NCBI GenBank assembly: GCA_028284285.1 | Contig: JANQSA010000032.1 | Coordinates: 124,001 to 188,000 of the forward strand | Origin: Croceivirga sp. | GTDB taxonomy: Bacteria > Bacteroidota > Bacteroidia > Flavobacteriales > Flavobacteriaceae | DNA length: 64,000 nt | Direction: 5' to 3' | Translations under genes and position numbers: made by a program | Notes under the pieces: generated by a model | Seen by the model: the letters and a program-made list of their open reading frames with translations, nothing else | Databases searched by the model: none | What the model was told of the DNA's origin: nothing | Shown here: one piece after another, positions 55,909-64,000 of the stretch | Numbering within the stretch: the stretch's first letter is position 1 | Layout: each line of letters opens with the position of its first letter

Positions 55909-58056
55909 TCAATTTACGGACCCATTTTTTATTCTTGGCTTGCCCTTAACATCAACGGACACCACCCAACCAAAACTATCCGTTTTTTTCTCGGGCAAAT
56001 CAATGCTTAATGTGCCATCCTCCTTATTAAAATTCAGTTCTTTTTTGGAAGCACTTAAATACGCCTTGGACACTTTATTGTCAATGCCTTCAATGATGAG
56101 CTTACCATTGGTGGGGTAACTGTAAACAAAGAAATTTAAGCGTGATTGATTTCCATTGGTCAACACGGTATTTGATTTCCCTTCAAACGGCAATTCACTA
56201 AATTGAGAGGCAGTGGTACCGAAAATTTCAGAATTATATTTTTTCACCAAATCGCCAAATTCATTAAGAATATCCATTGCTACCGTCGGGACATTACCTT
56301 TGGCATCCGGACCGATATTAAGCAATAAATTACCGCCTTTGCTATTGATATCCACGAGGATTTTAAACAACTCCTCGGATGATTTCCAGCGATCATCATG
56401 CGCACTGTACCCAAAACTTTCATTCATAGTATGGCAAACTTCCCATGCTTCACTATCAAAACCCGTTGCGGGCACGTATTTTTCAGGGGTTATATAATCA
56501 CCATAGGGGTTTTCTATACCATTCCAAAAGCGATTACTGACCACAATATCGGGTTGTTCTTGGGCAATCATTTCCAGTAATCCCTTGGTATCCCATGTTT
56601 TCCCCTGCTTGCTTGTACAACTGTAATCGGACCAAAGCAAATCAATTTTACCATAGTCGGTCATCAATTGTTCTACATGGCTTTTATAATAATCAAGATA
56701 GTCCGCGGTATTATTGGTGCGTTTTGCATTGTTGAGTTCATAATGGAATGGGGAATCTGGGTGTTGCCAATCGATCAGTGAATAATATAGGCCCACTTTA
56801 ATGTCTTCCTCCCTGAATGCTTCCACATATTCCCCAAAGAGATCCCTGCCTTCCGGCGAAATACTTACCTCTACGCCATATGGATTGTTTTCCTTCCTGG
56901 CATAGGGATGTTTTGTGTTGAACAAGGTAAAACCGTCGTGGTGTTTGGACGTCAATACCGCATAGCGAGCACCAATATGCTTGGCCAATTTTGCCCACTT
57001 TTTAGGATCATAATCTTCAACGGTGAAGCCCGGTCGCAATTGTTCCGCGTAATCCTTGGTGTCAGCTTGCGACCATACCTGGATCCATTCCGCATAATGT
57101 TGCTTATAACGCTTTCCCTTATAGTAGCCACCGCCCGCGCTGTACAAACCCCAGTGAATAAACATGCCCAATTTGGCTTCTTTGAACCATTGGGTACGCG
57201 TTTCTTTGGTTTTGATGAAATGCTCCACCCCTTCATAGGGTAATTGGCGCATCAAAGTGTTATCAGAGCTGGTTTTAATAGGGGGGCTTACTTTTGGCGG
57301 TCGACTGTTCTCTGGTTCGTAAACGACCCGAATACCCACGTCATGCATATTGTACCAGGGCATATAGCTACTGCGGTCGGCAACACGGGAATAAGGTGCT
57401 TCATCACTCAAATAACCGCCACCGCGTACCGCATAAAAAGAACCATCATTTGGCCCCAAAGGATTTATTTGGGCCTCTGAAGGATATTCACCGTACCAAC
57501 TACGGCACCATTCCCAAACATTTTCACTCATATCATAAAGACCCAATTCGTTGGGCCGTTTGGTGCCAACGTGATGCAATCTTCCGCCATCGCTATTCTT
57601 ATCAACCGTTGTTGCTCCCTTGGCATAGCGGTGCCCTTCGCTTTTGAGTCCGCCTCTTGCCGCAAATTCCCATTGTGCCTCTGTGGGCAGTTGTATCTTT
57701 TTGCCCAATTTTTTGCTGAGCCATTCACAATACTTTCTGGCCCTGTGAATATTCACATGTCTAATGGGCTCATTATCATGAGGGGGATCCACATATTCAT
57801 GTGGCAATTTATCACCGGTTTCCTCACAAAACGCGCGAAACTGGCCAACGCTTATTTCCTTTTGACTGATGTAAAAGGTGCCCACAGTTACCTGGTGCGG
57901 CTTTTCATCCAAATCACCATAGGCATCGCCCATGATAAAAGTGCCTCCTTCAACTTCCACAAAAGTAGGTGTTTGCTGAGCCAAAGCCAGGATAGGCGCA
58001 AATGCTCCCAGCACAACAAATGCGACCAACAACTGCAAGATTCTTGTATTTTTCAT
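55909..58056 (-). CDS. Fusion of FGE/sulfatase-modifying-factor-like domain and GH29 alpha-L-fucosidase
   Basis: 715 residues. Signal peptide ends LALAQQ. Residues about 30-248 form an FGE-sulfatase (SUMF1/C-type-lectin-like) domain: GGTFIMGDAYGDLDEKPHQVTVGTFYI, LPTEAQWEFAARGG, DMSENVWEWC, RGGGYLSDEAPYS, MHDVGIRVVYE. At the position of the copper-binding active-site cysteines (RGGSxxCxxxxC) it has Ser217 and Tyr222, so it cannot generate formylglycine. Residues about 280-715 are GH29 with WFKEAKLGMFIHWGLYS, TSKHHDGFTLFN (His372-His373) and nucleophile segment LLWSDYSCTS (Asp477), varied from WFD. The first domain may bind sugar or protein, as many FGE-fold proteins do. Divergent from the AraC pseudogene. 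Confidence 0.92.
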   Translation of the reverse strand: MKNTRILQLLVAFVVLGAFAPILALAQQTPTFVEVEGGTFIMGDAYGDLDEKPHQVTVGTFYISQKEISVGQFRAFCEETGDKLPHEYVDPPHDNEPIRHVNIHRARKYCEWLSKKLGKKIQLPTEAQWEFAARGGLKSEGHRYAKGATTVDKNSDGGRLHHVGTKRPNELGLYDMSENVWEWCRSWYGEYPSEAQINPLGPNDGSFYAVRGGGYLSDEAPYSRVADRSSYMPWYNMHDVGIRVVYEPENSRPPKVSPPIKTSSDNTLMRQLPYEGVEHFIKTKETRTQWFKEAKLGMFIHWGLYSAGGGYYKGKRYKQHYAEWIQVWSQADTKDYAEQLRPGFTVEDYDPKKWAKLAKHIGARYAVLTSKHHDGFTLFNTKHPYARKENNPYGVEVSISPEGRDLFGEYVEAFREEDIKVGLYYSLIDWQHPDSPFHYELNNAKRTNNTADYLDYYKSHVEQLMTDYGKIDLLWSDYSCTSKQGKTWDTKGLLEMIAQEQPDIVVSNRFWNGIENPYGDYITPEKYVPATGFDSEAWEVCHTMNESFGYSAHDDRWKSSEELFKILVDINSKGGNLLLNIGPDAKGNVPTVAMDILNEFGDLVKKYNSEIFGTTASQFSELPFEGKSNTVLTNGNQSRLNFFVYSYPTNGKLIIEGIDNKVSKAYLSASKKELNFNKEDGTLSIDLPEKKTDSFGWVVSVDVKGKPRIKNGSVN

Positions 58057-58391
58057 GTGATTGTTTTTATCGTTTTTTCAATGATTTGACCCGGAACTGT
58101 GCATTCCACCCATATTTGAAAACCATACTATTGTGTTTTCCATTCTTTTGCCGATAATACATAGCTCCATTTTATCAAAATCAATAAGCTGCATGGACGG
58201 AATGGTTCAATTCCATTTACACCCCCTTAAAAATCAATGCCAACAGGCACATTGTAGCGCTTATATGATTCTACTTTAAGGGTGGATAGAGATAGGCAAA
58301 CCTATTTTACCAAATATAGGAGTGACTACTTAAAATTCAAATGTCAAAACTGGCTATATTTGTGTATTTTTTTGTATTTATAGCCACACTT
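58057..58391. promoter_or_regulatory. Gene-free region between fused GH29 and AraC pseudogene, with -7 box
   Basis: 335 bp without genes. TATATTTG at 58355-58362 matches TAnnTTTG and is followed by TGTAT, as in the working AraC promoter (ATTTTTGTGTAT). A weakened copy of the inverted-repeat left arm (ATGTCAAAA near 58341) remains. This is a decayed version of the regulatory region at 53364. Confidence 0.45.
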
Positions 58392-59107
58392 GTGAAAACT
58401 CGTATCTCAAAAATCGGTTCCCTTTCGGGTGCAAATCAAGGTTGCATACCGTTGGATTTTAATATTCTTCGTTCTCCCCTTTGGTAGTTAGAAATCCGTA
58501 ATGACCAATGACTTCCCCTTCCTTTTTGGCGTTTCTAATGGAACAACACCTTAGGAGCCTATGTCCACTGTAAAAAAAGTAACCTTATCGACGGACAGTG
58601 CCTCTCCAATTTTTCATAAAAATCCTATTCAGCTGTTTTTGAGAATAAAAGGACAAACAATACCCTGCCAAGTTTATTTCAATGCGGAAGGATACGTTCC
58701 CATGAAGCTGAAAAGAACTAGCTTGAAAGGAGTTATATCCGCTACATTGTTTATGTATTTCAAGTTGGAAAAAAGCTGCGATACCCTGAAACTTGAAATC
58801 TACGAACTGTAGATTGCGAGGTCCCTTTGGGATGAACTTGGCAACATTTTGGAAACCCAGTTGGACAGCACCTTAAAATTCAGGTAGAAGGAAAGTCCGT
58901 ATGTGTATAATATTGCGATCTCGTTTTAAAATTCTATTGTCTTCCGACCTCTTTTTCAAAAACCGCAATCCACGAATTGGGCAAATCATCAAATTTACGG
59001 GGAAGCATATCAATGCCTTGGGCGAATCAAGGGTTGTTATGCAGAATTTCGCAGAGAAATTCAGGGAACCACTAAGATTTCAACCCTTGATGGATATGCC
59101 TAGTTAG
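58392..59107 (+). pseudogene. AraC-family regulator pseudogene
   Basis: Degenerate copy of the regulator at 53405, in the same orientation and with the same neighbours. From GTG 58392 it reads VKTRISKIGSLSGANQG then PLDFNILRS, matching PLDFKILCC. A run of in-frame stops follows within LW*LEIRNDQ*LPLPFWRF*WNN, against WWFEIWNGQRLSFPFWRLYWNK. Further on, LWDELGNILETQLDSTLKFR*KESPYVYNIAIS matches LSSGLSKIVDALVKGTQKFRQNESLDVYNLALS, and RIGQIIKFTGKHINA matches VVGRIIDFMEKHMHT. The second HTH is missing. At least four stops plus indels mean no regulator is made. Short frames within it (58561-58812, 58901-59107) are pieces of this pseudogene, not genes. Confidence 0.9.
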
Positions 59108-59143
59108 CACCTATTTAACCCAAACTAAGTCCTCTTCAACCTA

Positions 59144-60286
59144 TTATTTTCCTGTAGTGGGACCGCCTACATTCAAGATGGACGGGATACGCTCCTTAAC
59201 GGGTGGCAAGGATGGAAATTTTGCATGGGGCAAAGTTTGGTACCAATAGGCCACGGTATAGTAATTATCGGAACGGTGGTTGGCATGTCCATGTTCAATG
59301 GTCATCTTAAATGAGGTATTAAAAGGTATGGGCGATGTATCGTGAAAGCGGTATACCGTCCACTCGGCCCCCTTGTTGTCCCCTCCGTTCATCGGGTTGC
59401 CATAGGATTGGTACGCAAATGTAGGCTTTGTACCCCCAAAAGGATTGATGCCACAACCCCCGTAACACCATGCACCCAGGTAATAGTCTTCGGCACCAGT
59501 ACCTTTTATCTGCGGTTCTTTGGCCCCATCAATATAGATCATTTCATCGCCTTCACCCCACCAGTCCCCTTGGTTTTGGATAATGCTGTGGGTTGCGCCG
59601 ATGTAATTTCCGGTGCCCGTTGCCTCAAGCATCACGTAGTTGCCTTTGCCGTCCTTATTCTGATGGGTGTTGATTTCGGGCACATAATTGTTTGGCCAAT
59701 CGTTGGTCCAACCATCGGTAGGGGTTTGCTGCCTGTATTGGGCATGGAAATAAAGCGTCTCTTCGGGCAGCGAGCGGTGTTTTTCCCAGTCGATATTGTA
59801 ATAAAAGGCCTTTACCGCCTGCCCCCCTTCATTGGTCACCGTAATTTTTGCCTTTTTCTTAAAGGGCATGGGAAAGTTCGCATTGAGGGCCTTTTGTGAG
59901 CCTACCGAGGTATATTTTGATTCGTACATCACATACTTGCCCAGGCCCAGACCAAAGAAATCACCAATGGGCGTCTCCACACTGGGCGATTCCTCCCCAT
60001 CCCAATACATGCGCAATACTATTTTTTTAAGATGGTAGGGTTCGTCTGAGGCAATGGTCATCCAAATGTGCTTGATAATGCCCGGGCCCTCCACTTCCCC
60101 GACCAAACGGGTCTGGCCCGGTTTTAAGGGGTTGCCCCAACTGCCATCATCATTACCCCCACTGGGGTCATAACTGGCCATACGTTGGGGGGTATAATCG
60201 TTGGGTGTCCACAGTTGGGAGGTCTGGGAACTCAGCGTATACACCAAAAAAGAAGCCATTAAAAATAGAGTCGCTTTTGTTTTCAT
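59144..60286 (-). CDS. DUF2961 / GH172-family glycosidase (secreted)
   Basis: Start at ATG 60286 (380 residues), after which comes a signal peptide ending YTLSSQ; a frame to 60304 adds six residues. The hallmark is WWGEGDEMIYIDGAKEPQIKGTGAEDYYLGAWC, in which the usual GTGTED is GTGAED. DFFGLGLGKYVMYES and NFPMPFKKKAKITVTNEG match the GH172 at 54358, so the two are recent paralogues. Converges with the AraC pseudogene, as the GH172 at 54358 converges with the intact AraC. Its role is assumed to be furanosidase-like, by family. Confidence 0.9.
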   Translation of the reverse strand: MKTKATLFLMASFLVYTLSSQTSQLWTPNDYTPQRMASYDPSGGNDDGSWGNPLKPGQTRLVGEVEGPGIIKHIWMTIASDEPYHLKKIVLRMYWDGEESPSVETPIGDFFGLGLGKYVMYESKYTSVGSQKALNANFPMPFKKKAKITVTNEGGQAVKAFYYNIDWEKHRSLPEETLYFHAQYRQQTPTDGWTNDWPNNYVPEINTHQNKDGKGNYVMLEATGTGNYIGATHSIIQNQGDWWGEGDEMIYIDGAKEPQIKGTGAEDYYLGAWCYGGCGINPFGGTKPTFAYQSYGNPMNGGDNKGAEWTVYRFHDTSPIPFNTSFKMTIEHGHANHRSDNYYTVAYWYQTLPHAKFPSLPPVKERIPSILNVGGPTTGK

Positions 60287-60378
60287 TGTCTGTTTCTGTT
60301 TCATTTGATTTTATTTTATTAGGGATCTGTTTTTATAAACTCAAAAAGGGTTTTCCAAGCAACGGACGTACCATCCCC

Positions 60379-61866
60379 TTATCTAGCATTGGTAATCTTA
60401 AAGCTCCATGCATATAAACAGGGTACTTCATCATAGGCCAATGCGGGAACTTGTACCACCAGATTGCCTTGCTCGTAGGTATAGGACAAATCGCCTTCTA
60501 GGCCCAACAAAGTGATTTTGGTTTTTTTTGAAGGCTTTACTCCCTTTATAATCAACTGTCCTTTGGGTAGCTTTGGAGAAATCGCATAAATATCGTTTTC
60601 CTTACTGGTAAAGAACAATTCTTTCACCGCTTTTCCAGGCTGTTGGTCTACGGTCTGCTTCAATATATAATCCCCTTCAACGTAGGATTGTCCGGGCTGT
60701 AGCAGTTCAAAATTTCTATCCCCTTGCGACCATTGGCAGGGCTTTTTCCATTTTCGGGTACCGTAGATGGCCTCTCCGTTAACATTGAGCCATTCTCCAA
60801 TCTGCAACAGGCGTTCTTGCATGATCACAGGTATCTTGCCAGCTGCCGTAGGACCTACATTAATGCATAGGTTGCCCCCCTGACTCACAATATCGACCAA
60901 CATTAGGACCAACATTTGGGGGGAGTTGTAGTCTTCTATGTCTTCATTTCTATTGTATCCAAAGGAAAGACCCATCCCCCTAATTTCTTCCCATGGTTTG
61001 TTGAACTTCACTTCTTCACGCAGGTATTCGGTGGTAAAATAGCCGCCGTGCTTGTGGCGTTGGTCTTTTTCCCACCTATCGTTGATGACCACATCATCCT
61101 TGACAGGCGATTCGTTGAACAACCAGGCCAACAATTCGGTGCTTTTCCAGTAGCTATCATCCTTTTCCCATTCCCCATCTGCATAGATCAAATCAGGTTC
61201 ATAGTTGGTGACTAAATGCTTAAATTGGGGATGATAATACTCCGTGACAAATTTATCCAGTCCGGCCTTATACCAGGGATGGTACCATTCGTAAAGCGAA
61301 TAATATAGACCTGCCTTTAGTCCGGCATCCTTCATGGCCTTTACATAATCCCCTACCAAGTCCCTTTTTGGCCCGGTTGCCATACTGTTCCACAAATAGC
61401 CCCGTGATTTGGTGGAATGTTCATTGGGCCATAATGCAAACCCATCGTGGTGCTTTGAGGTCAGAATTACATATTTAGCCCCAGATCTCTTAAATAACGA
61501 CGCCCATTGCGCCGGATCGTAAAGCTCGGCTTTCCACAGTTTTGCAAAATCGATATAATTGAAATCTTCACCATAGGTCTTCTTATGAAAATCAGGGATT
61601 TCTTGACCAGTGAAGTTGCCGTTGCCAAAAATGGATTGACTCGTAAACCACTCCAAGTACCATTCCTCATAAGTGCCTTTTGGTGACCAAGAAGGCACGG
61701 AATACGGCCCCCAATGAATGAAAATGCCAAATTTGGCATCTTCAAACCAGTCCGCTACGGGACGTTGATCCAAAGACTTCCAATCGGCTTCGTATTGCTG
61801 TGCGCCAACACCAAAGTTTGCTGCCATAAACAACAGCACCATTGGTAAAATTCCATAGCGTTTCAT
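60379..61866 (-). CDS. GH29 alpha-L-fucosidase (secreted)
   Basis: 495 residues with signal peptide ending FGVGAQ. It has the classical full-length GH29-A pattern: WFEDAKFGIFIHWGPYSVPSW, EEWYLEWF, TSKHHDGFALWPNEHS (His139-His140), LYYSLYEWYHP and nucleophile segment DLIYADGEWE (Asp230), where the normal WFDG becomes YADG. Then GFNRNEDIEDY and GGNLCINVGPTAAG, and a long C-terminal beta-sandwich (about 385-495). It most resembles animal-type broad alpha-L-fucosidases. It follows the beta-helix gene at 62152 by 285 bp and precedes GH172 by 92 bp. Confidence 0.94.
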   Translation of the reverse strand: MKRYGILPMVLLFMAANFGVGAQQYEADWKSLDQRPVADWFEDAKFGIFIHWGPYSVPSWSPKGTYEEWYLEWFTSQSIFGNGNFTGQEIPDFHKKTYGEDFNYIDFAKLWKAELYDPAQWASLFKRSGAKYVILTSKHHDGFALWPNEHSTKSRGYLWNSMATGPKRDLVGDYVKAMKDAGLKAGLYYSLYEWYHPWYKAGLDKFVTEYYHPQFKHLVTNYEPDLIYADGEWEKDDSYWKSTELLAWLFNESPVKDDVVINDRWEKDQRHKHGGYFTTEYLREEVKFNKPWEEIRGMGLSFGYNRNEDIEDYNSPQMLVLMLVDIVSQGGNLCINVGPTAAGKIPVIMQERLLQIGEWLNVNGEAIYGTRKWKKPCQWSQGDRNFELLQPGQSYVEGDYILKQTVDQQPGKAVKELFFTSKENDIYAISPKLPKGQLIIKGVKPSKKTKITLLGLEGDLSYTYEQGNLVVQVPALAYDEVPCLYAWSFKITNAR

Positions 61867-62151
61867 TCACATCGAAATTTTTACTTTTTAAACCATAGAG
61901 ACCGCTGCAAAAAGATTTGACCAGTTGTACGGAAATGAATTGGGCTTCCAGTTTATCCATAGCCTGTCTATTGTATCCCATGGAAATTCATCGGTGCCAT
62001 GCTCGGTCTGTGGGCATCGCACTTTTTTCCCATTTCATTTTGCAAAGGTATCTGTTGAAATAAATTCGTGTTCAGTTTTTGGGAAAGCTCTTTCAACGGC
62101 TTCCCCCCAATTCATATCCTTATATTGATTGTTCACCAAGTGGAATTTACA

Positions 62152-64000
62152 TCAGTGGGTTTTAGTCAAATTTTTACTTTTTTCAGGCCCAAATATGCGT
62201 CTGCCATATACCGGTTCCAAGTCAACTACTTTCAATCGCAAAACCCCTAGTGGGTCATCACCGGATGAATGGATTTTCAATTTCACATAACGCGCTTCAA
62301 CAGGCTCTTGTTCTGGCATGTATTGTTGGTTAATGGCCAGTGTTGAAATCTTACGCCCCTCACCAAAGGTTCTCCAGTTTTTGCCATCTTTTGATATTAA
62401 ATACTCAAAATCGTAACCGTGCTTAAAATACACCTCGCGCTTGGTCTTGGCATCGATATAACCAAAAGCGGAACTCACATAATACACATCGGAAACTTTA
62501 CCCATGTCCACAATCAATTCCCCTTCTTTTCCCGCACCTTGCCAATAGGTCTCCGTTCTACCATCAGTAGCAAAAGATGCTTTGCTATTGCCCGCACTAC
62601 CTATGGCCGTTATTTCCTTACCGACCACCGTTCCTTTTTCAGCAATATAAAAATTGCTGTTTACCGGTAGTGCCGGAGGCAATAATTTTTCAATCTCCTC
62701 ACGACTTCTTATGGTCTTAATAATGGATTTTACTCCTGCCTTTTCTTTGATCCAGGTTGGATATTCCCCGGCTTCTTTCTCAAAATAATAGGCTGCACCC
62801 CTCACCACATAGTCGTGAGAACCATTGGCCAGATAAGGTCTGTGCGAAGAACCAATGACCACATTGTCCCTGATTTCAATGCCACGTGAACCGTTATCCG
62901 GGTAAATACCATGGCTATAGTGGGCACAATTGGGCGCCTCAGGATATAGCACGCCCTCAATATAATTGGCATACCACTTGGTCCCGGGGGAAGCCCCCAG
63001 ATTATAAATGGCAGCAGTATCCCCCAACTTCTTGGTCACATTATTAATGCTATTGTGGGCTACGATCACTCCACCTGCAGACGTTGGGTGGTTATAGGCT
63101 TTGTCCGAACCATCTTTCCAAAAGGCAAAATGATCCACATCGTATCGGCCCCAGCCCCATCCAAGGGAAATACCTCCAGCAGAAGAGCCATCGATGGTAT
63201 TATTGACGATGCTGGCATCTGTTACAAAGGAACATTTAATGGCACAAACATCGAAATATTCCAGCCCTACATCTTTAATTGTATTGTTATCGATGATGAT
63301 TTCACGACTTACGTTACTGCTTATGATATGATGATCCTGAAGGTTACCCATGGTAATGGCTCCACCGGAGATGCCATCAAAAGTGTTACCAAAAACATTC
63401 ACGTTCTGGTTATTGGTGTCAAAGTTCAATGCGGTACTGCCCAGATTTTGGAAGGTATTGCCCTTTATAACCACATTATGTGAATTTTTAAAGTGCACAT
63501 TCCCGGGAATATCGATCAAACCTTCAAATCCATCTTCAATGGTTTGGTAATCGGAATCCGTTAAATAGGCACCTGATTGGATACTCACATAACCCTCAGG
63601 TTTTGAAGCTTGTTTCCAGTTGCCATATTTGAAGGTAATGCCCTCAATGTTCAGGTTGCTTACGCCATCGGCATCGATCAGTTTTTCCAAATTGGATAAG
63701 ACCACTTTGGCGTTCTTCAGGTTTTCTCCCTTTACTGGTTTGTAATACACCCTGCTTTTACGCTTATCCAAATACCACTCGCCTTCTTCATCCAAGAATT
63801 CAATGGCATTTTCCAACCAAGCCACAGCTTTGTCATTGCTGTTTTCATTGATTGCAAAAGGGCCGATCCGGGCCAGTTCCCAATAGCGTTGGTTTACGTA
63901 CGCCACGCCATCCTCTATCTTATCCAACTTACCGCGATACATTTTCCAACGCATAATGTTCACCATTTCAACATCACGAACATTGGATAGCTTCGGAAAG
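62152..64000 (-). CDS. Parallel beta-helix protein, GH141-like, with C-terminal discoidin domain (5' end cut by window)
   Basis: The frame is open past base 64000, so the start is outside; 616 residues are seen. The visible part starts with the tail of a GH141/beta-helix entry region (LSNVRDVEMVNIMRWKMYRGKLDKIEDGVAYV). Right-handed beta-helix coils fill about 70-420: SNLNIEGITFKYG, HNVVIKGNTFQNLGS, NNQNVNVFGNTFDGISGGAITMG, IIIDNNTIKDVG, DNVVIGSSHRPY. An F5/8-type discoidin domain is at the end (ATDGRTETYWQGAGKEGELIVDMGKVSDV, EARYVKLKIHS). GH141 has alpha-L-fucosidase and xylanase members, so this could be another fucosidase; another beta-helix lyase or hydrolase is possible. Confidence 0.75.
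   Translation of the reverse strand, partial: FPKLSNVRDVEMVNIMRWKMYRGKLDKIEDGVAYVNQRYWELARIGPFAINENSNDKAVAWLENAIEFLDEEGEWYLDKRKSRVYYKPVKGENLKNAKVVLSNLEKLIDADGVSNLNIEGITFKYGNWKQASKPEGYVSIQSGAYLTDSDYQTIEDGFEGLIDIPGNVHFKNSHNVVIKGNTFQNLGSTALNFDTNNQNVNVFGNTFDGISGGAITMGNLQDHHIISSNVSREIIIDNNTIKDVGLEYFDVCAIKCSFVTDASIVNNTIDGSSAGGISLGWGWGRYDVDHFAFWKDGSDKAYNHPTSAGGVIVAHNSINNVTKKLGDTAAIYNLGASPGTKWYANYIEGVLYPEAPNCAHYSHGIYPDNGSRGIEIRDNVVIGSSHRPYLANGSHDYVVRGAAYYFEKEAGEYPTWIKEKAGVKSIIKTIRSREEIEKLLPPALPVNSNFYIAEKGTVVGKEITAIGSAGNSKASFATDGRTETYWQGAGKEGELIVDMGKVSDVYYVSSAFGYIDAKTKREVYFKHGYDFEYLISKDGKNWRTFGEGRKISTLAINQQYMPEQEPVEARYVKLKIHSSGDDPLGVLRLKVVDLEPVYGRRIFGPEKSKNLTKTH

Noticed and set aside
58561-59107. Two small plus-strand ORFs (83 and 68 residues) as new genes
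   Set aside because: Both align piecewise to the AraC protein encoded at 53405 and belong to one pseudogene.
1-64000. tRNA, rRNA, transposase, integrase or phage genes
   Set aside because: None was seen; the rearrangements inferred here leave no mobile element in the window.

Overview
The window is a large polysaccharide utilization locus (PUL) from a marine Bacteroidota, most likely a flavobacterium. Evidence for this: a SusC/SusD pair at the left edge, many lipoproteins and secreted glycosidases, Bacteroidota-type -7 boxes (TAnnTTTG), AraC-type regulators, and the enzyme content itself. I count nine GH29 alpha-L-fucosidases, one GH95 fucosidase, a beta-helix protein resembling GH141, a GHL6-type hydrolase, three DUF2961/GH172 proteins, three S1-type sulfatases, and a complete L-fucose catabolic set. 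The substrate is therefore probably a sulfated, fucose-rich glycan (fucoidan-like, or a fucosylated uronic-acid/hexosamine polymer). I recognise no endo-acting fucanase.

Layout. 1-3456 (minus): SusD (cut by the window edge) and SusC. 3703-8584 (plus): a tandem DUF1080 lipoprotein, a Tat-exported Gfo/Idh/MocA oxidoreductase, a chimeric ORF joining an oxidoreductase N-terminus to a TRAP-transporter C-terminus, and a GH78 rhamnosidase. 8600-10535: a decayed zone holding a small secreted protein, a 3' remnant of phosphoenolpyruvate synthase and another short remnant. 10536-23128 (plus): sulfatase, GH20, five-bladed-propeller glycosidase, sulfatase, heparinase II/III-like lyase, GH88, GH29, sulfatase. 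This reads as an exo-acting set for a sulfated polymer with uronic acid, hexosamine and fucose. 23580-27657 (minus): L-fucose isomerase, fuculokinase and a RhaD-type aldolase, divergent from an AraC regulator.

28694-51836 is mostly one long minus-strand run. Read in transcription order: a GHL6 hydrolase, FucP, a second fucose/arabinose-type isomerase, a ribulokinase, GH172, a galactose-mutarotase-like lipoprotein, four GH29, GH95, a GH29 with discoidin domains, a GHMP sugar kinase and a sugar nucleotidyltransferase. 51850-61866 holds two copies of the same arrangement, GH29(-) | AraC(+) | GH172(-). In the second copy the AraC is a clear pseudogene and the GH29 is fused to a formylglycine-enzyme-like domain that lacks the catalytic cysteines. 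62152-64000 is the beta-helix protein, cut by the right edge.

Inferred pathway: outer-membrane uptake by SusCD; removal of sulfate and fucose outside the cytoplasm by sulfatases and GH29/GH95; FucP import of free sugar; then FucI, FucK and aldolase to lactaldehyde plus DHAP. The second isomerase/kinase pair may handle D-arabinose or another fucose-like sugar. The kinase/nucleotidyltransferase pair may re-activate a sugar to a nucleotide sugar. Several truncated genes lie at module boundaries, as if the locus was assembled and trimmed by recombination.
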